Positions 35,697-46,200 of a stretch of 64,000 nucleotides of DNA are shown here, piece after piece. The notes under the pieces were generated by a model. It worked only from the letters and a program-made list of their open reading frames with translations, was not told the origin of the DNA and did not search any database. The stretch is from Takakia lepidozioides. Its lineage: Eukaryota > Streptophyta > Takakiopsida > Takakiales > Takakiaceae. Positions within the stretch are counted from its first letter, which is position 1; every line of letters begins with the position of its first letter. The position numbers were made by a program, and so were the translations under genes. Where the stretch lies: the NCBI GenBank assembly GCA_030704615.1, contig CM060733.1, positions 57,348,001 through 57,412,000 on the forward strand, read 5' to 3'.

Positions 35697-37112
35697 CTAT
35701 GCCGCAACCTCTTGAGCAGTACTCCCTGCCTGCTCAGTCAATGACAAGGCCTCATCCTGCCCCATCATCTCATCCTTGAGGACCTCCTCAACCCGAGAAG
35801 AATCCCCAACCTCATCCATCACGACCACCTTGGCTGCCAACTCCCTCTCAACCTTGAGCACCTTCCACGTGTGCCATGGATGTCTACACCCTGTGGTCCT
35901 CACTGGCTCGCCCCCACTCACTGCCTGTACCGTCTCGGTAAGCAGAGTGACCGTCAAAGGAAGTGCACTCTGCACTCTTCGTTGCTCAGCCATAGCCAAG
36001 CTGATAATCCACGTCAAGCAATTTAGATCCATTGCTTGCCCCAACACCTGACGACGTGATGCCTCAGAAAGAGAAGGCACCGCCGTGGTCCCAGTGGAAA
36101 AACCCATAGCCCGCTCTTGCTCGTCGGCATTAGGCTCCACTAATTGCTGCAACTGAGCATCCCACAAGAGGCTAGGTCCATTATCCCGGAAAGTATGCGA
36201 TCCTGGGAAGCTGAGCAGTGTAGGTAGTGCTGCTCGTGGTTGACCCACCTTGTTGACCACTGACAAAGACGAACGGTCATCGTGTCTCACACGCTGAGAC
36301 TGCCTCCATGTGTCCAAAATGCTATCCACTGTGAGGTGTGCCCGCCGCTGCACCCCATCAAATGCACGCTTAAGCAGTGCGGGTGGTATCAAGTTAATCA
36401 ACCATAACCGTGGACGATGAGCCCGTGACCCCACTACAGCTACATCCAGCAACACTGCTGACCCAAGCCACGACCGGACTTGATGCACACTGGCCATCAC
36501 CCTTGCCCGAGAATCGCCCATCAGTGGCACATTCTCTAAGATGTATGCTGGAGATACAGCCTGATGAAGCTGTAAGTGGCGCAAAACCCGCACCATCTCC
36601 CAAAACAGACCCGACCTCGAGTCTCGCAATCCATTGCCATGCCCGGCTGATGAATACCCTTGGCAGGGCCAACCTGCCACTACCAAATCAATGAAGCCAA
36701 CCCGCTCCAAATCCTGCGCCCCCAGCAAAGAGATGTCTGCTGGCAAGGCCTGCTGATATCCACGAACCGCAGACACCGGCAACAACTCAGGGTACTGCTG
36801 CACCAACTGAGCAATATGACGGAGTGAGATGCGTCGTGCAGTCTCATCCCTCTCCACATACAGGTAACGCCGAACTCGTACACCTGTCTGTAACACAGCA
36901 GCCAATCCGATGCTGATCCCGCCAAACAAGTCCAGAAGACAAATGCCTTCATCCGGATACTGCCACACAATAGGTGTGGTATCCAATGGAGACAACTGAG
37001 GTGGTCCTGGTGCAATCCCCACACTCTCATCCTCTCCTGACGGTACAAAAGCCTCCACCCAGGCTTGTTGCACCCGTCGATCAACATCCCGCTACAAATC
37101 CTTGCTCGTGCC
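35697..37112 (-). CDS. C5 cytosine DNA methyltransferase domain of the retroelement polyprotein
   Basis: This would transfer a methyl group from S-adenosylmethionine to cytosine C5 in DNA. Motifs are in canonical order (residues counted from 37073): I LLDLFGGIS 46-54, II YVERDE 72-77, IV GWPCQGYS 134-141 with catalytic Cys137, VI LENVPL 179-184, VIII SRAHRPRL 216-223, a RAMGF block 321-325 and X GQAMDLNCLTWII 345-357. Between VIII and the RAMGF block is a recognition-type region of about 95 residues. The canonical order rules out the rearranged plant DRM type. GLFWEM and AHRPRLW look DNMT3-like, but placement needs a tree. No start codon: two TAGs separate it from the protease in the same frame, so it is a polyprotein segment. 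It ends with a TAG shared by both copies in this window. All catalytic motifs are intact. Confidence 0.9.
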
Positions 37113-38342
37113 CTATAATGGAGTCTGAGCAACCATGGTAGGCAACTCCACCATACCATACATGTCATCCTGCTCTCCCGGAGGTGGCACATCCTCTAAA
37201 TGAGCGTTGCCCTCAAGCAACTCTCCAGGCCAACTCACTGCCACTGTGAATGCTGCTAGTGTCGGCATCTTGCCTCGCTGGGCAACCGCAACTCCTCCTA
37301 TGAACGTCACAGGGAGCTGCACACGCCGGCCCTCCCCTGACTGCCATCTAGGCCTATAAGAAGCTGACTCCTCCCAAAAATCCAGGGTGAAGCCCATGGG
37401 GTACAACACTGCCCCACCAACAAGGACATCGTACGAGACCGCGTCTGTCACAATGGCCTTGGCTCTTATCACTGAGCCATCTGTAGGATGATCCAGCTGT
37501 AGTCTGATAGCCAACTCACGCCGTGTCATGCCCTGAGCCTGCTCTGATCCTCCTAGAGACGTCTGTATCTGGAAAGGACAAGGCTCCATATTCGCCTCCG
37601 TGAGGCCCAAGCCTGCAATAGCAGCTCTGCCCAGCATCAATGGTTGAGCTCCGGAGTCCAACAAGACCCGCAGTGGCCGGTACCTCTTGCCTGCCAATCC
37701 ACTCAAACAGAAAATGTCATCCTGGTTGTCCAACATGACAACTCCAGGTGTCACCATGGCGCGCTCAATGGCTGGCCTAGTTGGCAGCTCCATCAACCTG
37801 GCAGCTGCAGCTTGGCATGGCGCCGCCGTGGTAGTCTTGACCCTCAAATCCGAGGATCCCTCCGGCACTACACCTCCCACTATCTCCGCAGAAGATGAAG
37901 TAACCTCCCCACTATCACAGAGTGTAGCTACCAGCCTGAACACCTCAGCTGGTCTTACCCCTGGCGTCGCAATCATGGTAGCCAAGAACAATGGAGCCTG
38001 ACACATAGATGTGGCCGCTCCCAGCAGCACACTAGCTACCGTAGCCTTGGCAACACTAGGTAGTGGTGCTACCCGTGTAGCTCTCCCCAATGGCATAGTA
38101 ACCTCTGCCTCGGTAACAGTCGGGCGAGAACTAGGTGCTATGGATGGCGTCAACACTGTCTCCGCCAATGTGAGTGACTGAGGGAGCCTAGCCTGACGGC
38201 TTGCCTCCCCACGCTGTGGATCCAACTCCACCTCTGCACCTCGTGGCTCAGGAACTCGTGCTTCTCCTCGAGTAACGGCTGCAGCAGACTCCGCCTGCAG
38301 TAGTGGTAGTGCTGCTCCGCACATGAATCCCATGCCTCCCAT
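37113..38342 (-). pseudogene. Retropepsin and linker region of the retroelement polyprotein
   Basis: The frame holds a long Ala/Pro/Thr-rich linker and then a retropepsin-like aspartic protease with PLRVLLDSGAQPLMLG (active-site DSGA near 37650-37661), followed by a strand-rich domain including SYDVLVGGAVLYPMG. It is in phase with the Gag zinc knuckles upstream (joined through a TGA after PEG) and with the methyltransferase downstream (two TAGs). Such fused Gag-Pro frames are usual in some plant Ty3 elements. Confidence 0.8.
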
Positions 38343-38770
38343 ATCTCATCCTTCAGGAGCAGGAGGTAGACCATCCGGCCTTGGAGCCGGTACCACCTGA
38401 GCTGTAGCCATGGCAACGAGCCTCTGTTCTAGCTGCTGAAGCCGGTTGGCCATGCCTTGGTCAACACCCTGACCTCCGCATCCTTGGCCATGTTGAGCTT
38501 GCCTTTGGCCTACACCTCATGCCTGGCCACCTCGTCCTTTCTGGGCTGCTCCACCTCGCCCCCGGCCACCATTGTTCCCTTGGAACTGGCCTGGGCGCAA
38601 CTCAGGGTGCAAACCATAACACTGGGCCTCTCCATGCCCGCGCTTGCCACAATGCCCACACTGCAATTGTGCAGGTTGTGCATGTGCCGGCCCTTTGCCT
38701 CCCTCTGGGCAATCCTTCTTGATATGGGGTCCTCCACATGTCCAACACACCACATCCGCCCGTTGTTGGC
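38343..38770 (-). pseudogene. Gag nucleocapsid region with two CCHC zinc knuckles
   Basis: CWTCGGPHIKKDC and CGHCGKRGHGEAQC are two zinc knuckles (38625-38750), the first with one residue less than the standard spacing. A Gly/Arg/Gln-rich tail follows, then a TGA and a Gln-rich helix with LQQLEQRLVAM. The rest of Gag is missing because the element is cut at about 38770. Confidence 0.85.
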
Positions 38771-39678
38771 CAGCACAGCTTCATCAAGCTATATCTCTAG
38801 CATACATCTTGGAGAATGTGCCACTGATGGGCGATTCTCGGGCCAGGGTGATGGCCAGTGTGCATCAAGTCCGGTTGTGGCTTGGGTCAGCAGTGTTGCT
38901 AGATGCAGCTACAGTGGGGTCACGGGCTCATCGTCCACGGCTATGGTGGACTAACTTGATGCCACCCGCACTGCTCAAGCATGTATTTGATGGGGTGCAG
39001 CGGCAAACACATCTCACAGTGGATAGCATTCTGGACACAGGGAGGCAGTCTCAGCGTGTGAGACACGATGACCGTTCGCCTTTGGCAGTGGTCAACAAGG
39101 TGGGTCAACCACGAGCAGCATTACCTACACTACTCAGCTTCCCAGGATCGCATGCTTTCCGGGATAGTGGACCTGGCCTCCTGTGGGATGCTTAGTTGCA
39201 GCAGTTATTGGAGCCTAATGCTGACGAGCGTGAGCGGGCAATGGGTTTTACCACTGGTACCACGGCGGTGTCGTCTCTTTTTGAGGCATCACGTCGTCAG
39301 GTGTTGGGGCAAGCAATGGATCTCAATTGCTTGACCTGGATTATCAGCTTGGCTATGGCTGAGCAACGCAGAGTGCGGAGTACACTTCCCTCGATGGTCT
39401 CTCTGCCTACCGAGACGGTACAGGTAGTGAATGGGGGCGAGCCGGTGAGGACCACAGGGTGTAGACATCCATGGCACACGTGGGAGGTGCTCGAGGTTCA
39501 GAGGGAGTTGGCAGCCAAGGCCGCTGTGATGGATGAGGTTGGGGATTCTTCTCGGGTTGAGGAGGTCCTCAAGGATGAGATGATGGGGCAGGATGAGGCC
39601 TTGTCATTGACTGAGCAGGCAGGGAGTACTGCTCAAGAGGTTGCGGCATAGCAACCACGGGACGCGTCCTCTACCAAA
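38771..39678 (+). pseudogene. Second, truncated retroelement methyltransferase in opposite orientation
   Basis: This fragment starts within the linker before motif VI and aligns to the minus-strand methyltransferase through motifs VI (ILENVPLMGD), VIII (SRAHRPRLWW), the RAMGF block and X (GQAMDLNCLTWII), ending at the same TAG (39649-39651) plus about 27 bases. Motifs I, II and IV, including the catalytic Cys, are absent. An in-frame TAG at 39193-39195 replaces a Gln. The two copies differ at many positions, so they derive from two different element insertions rather than a fresh palindromic duplication. Confidence 0.88.
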
Positions 39679-39977
39679 TGTGGTCAGGCTTCACCCCTTC
39701 CCCCATCATTTGATCATAGGTCTCCAGAGCCTTCATACCACATCCTTGTTGTGCACACCCTGCAAGCATCGTCTTCCATGACACCACATCTCGTTCAGCC
39801 ATAGTGTTGAAAACTCCCTTCGCATCCTTAATGCACCCACATTTGGCATACATGTCCACCAAGGCAGTGTTCAGAATGACATCTGGTCCAATTCCAGCTT
39901 TAACGATGTCACCATGGACCTCTTTCCCATTTTCCAGAGCTCCCAGGCTTGCAAATGCATTGCAAACACAAACAAAT
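39679..39977 (-). pseudogene. PPR pseudogene fragment in inverted orientation
   Basis: The minus strand encodes one PPR triplet of the array type (ASLGALENGKEVHGDIVKAG, VDMYAKCGCIKDAKGVF, then ALETYDQMMGEGVKPDHI). All other PPR fragments in the array read on the plus strand. It borders the end of the second methyltransferase copy on one side and switches abruptly to plus-strand PPR sequence at about 39977. Confidence 0.8.
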
Positions 39978-40845
39978 GTGATGTGGTTTCGTGGAGGGTG
40001 ATGATTGCAGGATATGCACAGCAAGGGCGCAGGATGGAGGCTTCGGAGACCTATGAGCAAATGATGGGGGAAGGGATGAAGCCCAACCGCATAACGTTTG
40101 TTTGCATTTGCAATGCGTGTGCAAGCCTGGCAGCCCTGGAAAGGGGCAAAGAGGTCCATGGTGACATAGTCGAAGCTGGATTTATACCAGATGTCATCCT
40201 GAACACTGCCCTGCTGGACATGTATGTCAAATGTGAGTGCATCGAGGATGTAAAGAGAGTGTTCGACAGTATGGCTGAACGAGATTTGGTGTCGTGGAGT
40301 GCGATGATTGCAGGATATGCACAATAGGGGCGCGGGATGGAGGCTTTGGAGACCTATGAGCAATGATGGGGGAAGGGATGAAGCCCGACCACATCACGTT
40401 TGTGTGCGTTTGTAGTGCGTGTGCAAGCCTGGCAGCCCTGGAAAAGGGCAAAGAGGTGCATGGTTGCATCGACAAAGCTGGAATTGTACCAGATGTGATT
40501 CTGGACAATACCCTTGTGGACATGTATGCCAAATGTGGGAGCATTGAGGATGCGGAGGGAGTGTTTAACAATATGGCCGAACGAGATTTGGTGTCATGGA
40601 ACGCCATGCTTGCAGGATAGGCACAGCAGGGGCGTGGGATGGAGGACTTGGAGACCTATGAACAAATGATGGGGGAAGAGGTGCATTGAGGATGCAAAGG
40701 TCAGAGGGGTTAATTAGAAAGGAGCCAGGTCGCTGCTGCATTGAGGTTGGCAACAGGGTGCACACCTTTGTTGTAGATGACAAGTTGATCTTCTTGAACG
40801 GCAGTAGGGGTTTCACACGCCGATCGCAGATGGGCAGGAGCTCGC
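39978..40845 (+). pseudogene. PPR pseudogene fragment, plus strand
   Basis: PPR triplets read VVSWRVMIAGYAQQG, MKPNRITFVCICNACASLA and LDMYVKCECIEDVKRVFDS, then a TAG at 40325 and a frame change. A second triplet ends at a TAG at 40618-40620. A scrap of the E+ region follows (HTFVVDDKL, about 40740-40790). No full domain survives. Confidence 0.8.
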
Positions 40846-41345
40846 ACGATGGTGGGACAACCGCAATCGCAAGGTGTGGCTTTTCTTAATGTACGATGTG
40901 AAGATGTTTGTCCATCCTGCAAATGTGTGCTCTGCAGGATATGCCGAGCATGGGTGTGGGTTGGAGGCTTTGGATATCTATGTGAAAATGATGCAAGAGG
41001 GGGTGAAGCCCGACCAGGTCACTTTCATTTGTGTTCTCAAGGCATGTGTGAGCCTGGCAGCCCTGGAAAGGGCAGAGAGGTCCAGGCTGCCATTGAAAGC
41101 TGGAATCATGCCAACTATCGTTCTGGACACTACTCGTCAGCTTGGTCTTAGCAGGCCGTGTTTCAATTGGTTGAGTGAATCTTTGATAGTTAGGAGTGAC
41201 TTTGACATGATACTGCCAATGTGACGACATGAAAGTATCCGGAAACAGGTAACAGAGACGAGGAGAAGCTGTGGAATTTTTAGTTTTCTGACCCCAGTCA
41301 ATGGTGGGATCACAACTGGGGCAAAAAGGTGAATGCCTGTTGGAT
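40846..41345 (+). pseudogene. OSB motif / PPR mosaic pseudogene
   Basis: RWWDNRNRKVWLFL (about 40850-40890) is joined directly to PPR sequence (SAGYAEHGCGLEALDIYVKM, GVKPDQVTFICVLKACVSLA). Then comes OSB intron-type sequence and the degenerate start of another exon with a GACCCCAGTCAATGGTGGGA block near 41290. The order OSB, PPR, OSB shows recombination between array copies rather than a simple gene remnant. Confidence 0.65.
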
Positions 41346-41555
41346 TACAGAGAGTAGCAGATGCAATTGACCAACTCCCATCTTTTGGTGAATGGCCAAC
41401 CAACACTGCCCACTATCATAACAAATGAGTAGGAGTATCCCAGTCATGCAGGCTAAGTCCGCCGTTGAGTTGCATCAAATGATTGTATATACTCAGTCAT
41501 GAACCCCATGGCCTCATCAGGTGTGGACACTCAAAACACCCAGCTGTTTGGCAAG

Positions 41556-41975
41556 CTAGTGCACTGCCCTCATAACCATATGTAGATAATTTACTCGTAA
41601 GATGTTGTTTGTTGTAGACTTGTGGCCATAGACCCCACACCGACTTTGGGCAGAATTAAAGGGAACAGACAGTTCTTTTGTAAGGGGCTCACTCTGGTAG
41701 TGAGGTTCACCATGGTATATACAATTAGCTCTAGAGAGCCCTTCACACTGCATCAACTTGATGTTGGTGACTAGCTACATGGCAATTAGACCACAACACA
41801 ACCACGGCTTCAGGCTCAGCCTGAAAAATTTCAAAGTTGATGAACAGAGGTGCAAGGACAATGTTCTTGATGTTCCTGAAAAGAGTCACTTTCTGGTGAG
41901 AATATCCCGGATAGTGTAACAGAAAATGAATACTGTCCTCAGGCGCCTGCACATCGGGCAATTACAAGTTCATTT
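41556..41975 (-). repeat. LINE ORF2 C-terminal fragment
   Basis: On the minus strand APEDSIHFLLHYPGYSHQ matches the zinc-binding C-terminal segment of the LINE at 49.8 kb (PEDNIHFLIRCPGYSHE). The usual 3' sequence follows (EPLTKELSVPF, then GHKSTTNN), ending at a GTACTCATAAGA-like tail. Stops and indels show it is dead. Confidence 0.65.
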
Positions 41976-41999
41976 TCCTATCTGCATTTGAATATTGTT

Positions 42000-43065
42000 G
42001 AAAGGCACCCTTGTCAACATGTATGTTAAGTGCGGGAGCATCATGGATGCTCACCAAGTGTCAACAAAATGCCTCAACGATCTTTGATCACGTGATAATG
42101 TTGGCAGGATTTACCAAGCATGGGTGTGGTAGGAATGCCACGTTTGTGTGCATTTTCGATGCGTGTACAAGCCTGGCAGCTCTGGAAAAGGGCGGAGAGG
42201 TCCATGGCGACATTGTTAGAGCTGCAATTGTACCAAGTGTCACTCTGAACAATACCCTCGTGGACATGTATGAAGGGAGTGTTCGACAGTATGGCTGAAC
42301 GAGATGTGGTGTCTTGGCTTTACTTCTTGTTACTATCATTGTACTTACTTCTGGTACAACACATGGCCTAATGCTTGCAGGGTATGCACAACAGGGGTGC
42401 GGGATGGAGGCTTTGGAGACCTATGAGCAAATGATGGGGGAAGAGGTGAAGCTTGACCACATCACGTTTGTGTGCATTTGCGATGCGTGTGCAAGCCTGG
42501 TAGCCCTGGAAAAGGTCAAAGAGGTGCATGCTTGCATCACCAAAGCTGGAATTGTACCAGATGTGATTCTGAACAATACCCTCGTGGACATGTATGCCAA
42601 TTGTGGGAGCGTTGAGGATGCGGAGGGAGTGTTCAACACTATGGCTGAACAAGATGTGGTGTTGTGGAACGGGATGCTTGCAAGATGTGCACAGCAGGGG
42701 CGCGGGATGGAGGCTTTGGAGACCTATGAGCAAATGATGGGGGAAGGGGTGAAGCCTGACCACATAACGTTTGTGTGCATTTGCAGTGCGTGTGCAAGCC
42801 TGGCAGCCCTGGAAAAGGGCATAGATGTGCATAGTTGCATCGTCAAAGCTGGAAATGTACCAGATGTGATTCTGAACAATACCCTTGCGGACATGTATGC
42901 CAAATGTGGAGGGAGTGTTCAACAATATGGCTGAACAAGATTTGGTGTCGAACGCGATGCTTGCAGGATATGCACAGCGGGGCGCGGGATGGACGCCTTG
43001 GAGACCTATGAGCAAATGATGGGGGAAGGGGTGAAGCGCAACAACATCACGTATTTCAGCTTGTT
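42000..43065 (+). pseudogene. PPR pseudogene fragments
   Basis: An N-terminal-type block (TLVNMYVKCGSIMDAHQV) is followed by frame-broken pieces, then an open run from about 42362 to 42934 with two complete triplets (AGYAQQGCGMEALETYEQMM, VDMYANCGSVEDAEGVF, CASLAALEKGIDVHSCI). About 45 bases at 42315-42362 do not match the PPR template and look like a small replacement or insertion. It ends in another broken triplet. Confidence 0.8.
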
Positions 43066-43200
43066 TTGCCCTCTCATCAGACTCGGCCCTGACAAGTTAC
43101 TGCTGATGTGGCAGCAGGAAAGTATCCAAAAACAGCTAACAGAGATGAGGAGAAGCTTTGGAATGAATACTTTTTTAATCTTGAAAACTTCTGGTTTAGA
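43066..43200 (+). pseudogene. OSB exon remnant
   Basis: GACAAGTTACTG, then AGGAAAGTATCC and GAAGCTTTGGAATGAATACTTTTT, correspond to the start of the WWDN exon seen at 33.0 and 58.1 kb. The WWDN part itself is lost. Confidence 0.5.
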
Positions 43201-46200
43201 ATAGACACAATTTGGACCAGGAGAATTTTTATCCAAGACGTTACAACCACTATAGATAGACAAGTTGAGCATCACCAACATCATTGAGCGATGGCTGTAA
43301 ATCTGTCTGCCATCTGAGCTCAACCTGGTTGTTTACAGCTTCATTTAAATCTTGGTTTTTTCTGTAATGTGCTGTAGGATACAACTATAGCTCACCAATG
43401 CTTTTGGATGTCTGACAAGAAGCAGACACTCTACTAATATGGGAGGACTTTATAAGAAACAGCTCCAGTTACTTAATTTCTGAGGTACAGCCTGTGGCAT
43501 GTTAACGGTAGATCTGAACGCAAGGAAGGTGAATGCCAGAAACCTTAAGGAAGTGTGGGATGGTGGACCGGGAGGTTTTGAGCAGATCATTATTAAACAT
43601 GAACTCGCCCTCAACATCGTAACTGAGCCGGGATGCATTTAACAAGTCTTGCTTAATCTTGCCAGGAGTTTTTGACCAGAAATTGCTTAAATCACTGCAG
43701 AAAATACGGATTAAATTAAAACCGAAGTTTGGTAAAGATAATTATCTTTTATCAAGATGATCATGACAATAAAATTAAATGATGAGAGACAAATGATGAT
43801 CTAGGAAAAAGATATAAACAACCGACTTTTGATCCAAACGAAACATACGTTAAACGATGGGCAAAATACAGAGAAAGGGGTTCAACTCCCCTTCACTTCT
43901 TGGGCATAGATAGGTAGCTGCATCAAACACTGAAATAGGGAGACGTGACATGGTAGCTTTGGCAACACTCCTCCATTCTTTCTTGCGCAAAACAATGAAA
44001 CATGGCATGTGTGTATATAACATCATGTGGATGACCCCGCCCTTTTTGTGAAAATTGATGCTAGTTCTCAGAAGTTGTTGCTAGTAGTGCGGAGCAACGC
44101 GAAGCCCTACTGAATTAAAATAAAATAAAATAATGATCCATGTTCATTGTTTTGAATGCGATGTGAGTCGAACCCTCGACCACCCTAGGGAGGATGGATG
44201 TTCTGTATCATCCGAAAGATGGAATAGATGGATGAAAGGAGAGGGGTATGTGGACGAAGGGAAGGTACGTGGCAGAGCTGCAGCCGTCACAGCGCCCGCT
44301 TCGACTGGAGACTGGATACGCGACCCGGTCGACTACCGGCTGGCAGGTGAGGGAAACAGGCTGGCGCCCTGATGCAGGGCCGGGCTACCGGTTGTAGCCG
44401 GCGCGACATACCCCTGCCACCAGTCCAGACTCCGTAGAAAGGTATTTTTTGGGCCCGCGTGATTTATCCCATATCGATAGCCGCCAAAGTGCCCCGCCTT
44501 TTGGACTATATAATACGCGGCATGGCCTGCCCTCCGTTGGATGGCACGCTGATGGAGCCCACCCTATCGGCGACCTTGTCGATCTGTGAAGCTGGCGATG
44601 GCGGTAAAGGAAGAGTCTGGCTGCTGGCGAGACATGCGAGGCGATTGCATCTGGAGATGGAGCGAGTGATTAGCAGGGCTGGATCGTGGCAGCGGCGTTG
44701 TGGTGGTCGGTGGGGTGTGGGAGATGGGGAGATCTGAGATGAATCTCAGGTTGTTGAGGAGCTTATGCTGTCGACGTTGTTTTATAGGGCACTGTTGATG
44801 CTCTTCTACTTTCTAACGTGGCCGTGTCGGGGCAATGTCGTTCAATTCAATCCATGCAGGAGCTTGCTTACAAGCTATTGTCGGGGTCACCGACAAATGG
44901 GACCAATTGGCAATGCCTGCCCTGCTGGGCGGGTCGGGCAACAAAATAGCAATGATGCAGATGGCCAGATCTAGAGTGAGCTTGATTCGACAAAGTTAAC
45001 CAGTGGTCAGGTGAAATTGAGTACTTCTGATCTATCACAAGACCGTGGGCTTTTTAGTTGCATCAGTTGCACCTACTGTACATACGGCATTAATGCGGAA
45101 TCACGTGGGCTCACACTGAGCTGATCCAAATGGCCCGATGATGCTTTGCAAGTGTCTGTCTTCATCGCGCCAGCAGTGAGTAGACCATTGTGTTTTCGAA
45201 GACCCGAGAATCAGACCGTCGTGGACCTTTTAACGTCACTATCTTGTCAGTGTCAAATCACAATCCATGGAGCACCCACCACATCCAAAGAACAAATCGA
45301 TGCCTCTAAGGTTTCCTAAATCCCATGATCAGGTTTCAAGCATCCAATGTCCAGTTAGTAATTCAGTTACATATCTGTAGTCAGTTAGAAAGAAAACGAT
45401 TAGTCCACTGCATTCAAGTATGACATGTACACCTTACCAGATCAATCGCTGGATTTAACTTCTTACATCGTACCTCTGGAAACTGCAATAATTTGCATAT
45501 TCTGTAAGTATGTTCAGGATCAACTTTAAAACTGATCCAGGCACTATGTAGCTCAATGGGGAGCTCAATGGGGAGGGATTGTATGAAGTTAAGACTTTCA
45601 ACGACCCAAAAGGCCCACGCGCAACATGACGCCTGTACTTTTCACGGGTAGCCAATCCCTGGAAATGGTCGGCCTGTGGGCCCAAGTTGGTTGTGCGGGG
45701 GGTCGTATCTCTGCATGCACCCTCTCTCTCCCCGGAGACAATATAAGACTTGTAGCTCCCTTATTCTCAGCATCTCAAGTGGCGAGCTACGCTCGAGCTA
45801 CAGACCGCTGTAGCTTTTTCGGACAATCTTTTGACTTGCGGCTCTATCCCTTGAAGGCTCAGGTTCTTCACTCCACCGACGTGTCTATCTCCTGGAGCCT
45901 GGCACCTGATCGCATCATCACTCACCCGCGTGTCGTCCCCGTATTATCATTTTGTTCGACCCATGTGTGATTTGTGGACCGTTTAATTGAGTCATCCAGT
46001 GTTCTATTATACTGCTCAGCAGCATTTAGTTGGCCTTGTCCGAATCTTATGATCTAGAGAGTCAGGGATCACCCACTGTGCTCTCTCTTGAGAGCTGCTG
46101 TCGCTTCATACCTTTGCTCAACATAGTTTCCTCTGCTTTTCGTGTCTATGGTTTCCACGAGAAAGTGGGTACATTATGCAATGTTGGACTACATCCGGAT

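Larger units (their letters stand above)
33367..38770 (-). mobile_element. Ty3-type LTR retrotransposon carrying a cytosine DNA methyltransferase and a PHD finger (RT deleted)
   Basis: Reading on the minus strand: Gag zinc knuckles, retropepsin, C5-DNA methyltransferase, a short end of RNase H, integrase, PHD finger, a purine-rich tract (about 33556-33565) and a TGTGG-starting partial LTR (33549-33367). Gag, protease and methyltransferase lie in one frame, interrupted by stops (TGA or TAG). The integrase frame is shifted because the reverse transcriptase and most of RNase H are missing between about 35697 and 35590. The left end interrupts a host OSB repeat at about 33366. The right end stops in Gag at 38770, where an inverted second element fragment begins. 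There is no 5' LTR. The order fits Ty3-like pol; lineage within that group is not determined. Confidence 0.9.

Noticed and set aside
33367-39678. A matching LTR pair for the MTase element
   Set aside because: Only a partial LTR after the polypurine tract is visible; the other end is cut in Gag and joined to an inverted copy.
44160-44185. tRNA T-arm-like string GTCGAACCCTCGAC
   Set aside because: No matching D arm, anticodon arm or acceptor stem could be placed on either strand.
44459-45970. Two plus-strand ORFs (44459-44737, 45626-45970) as candidate genes
   Set aside because: No recognisable domain, unusual composition and no splice or homology support.
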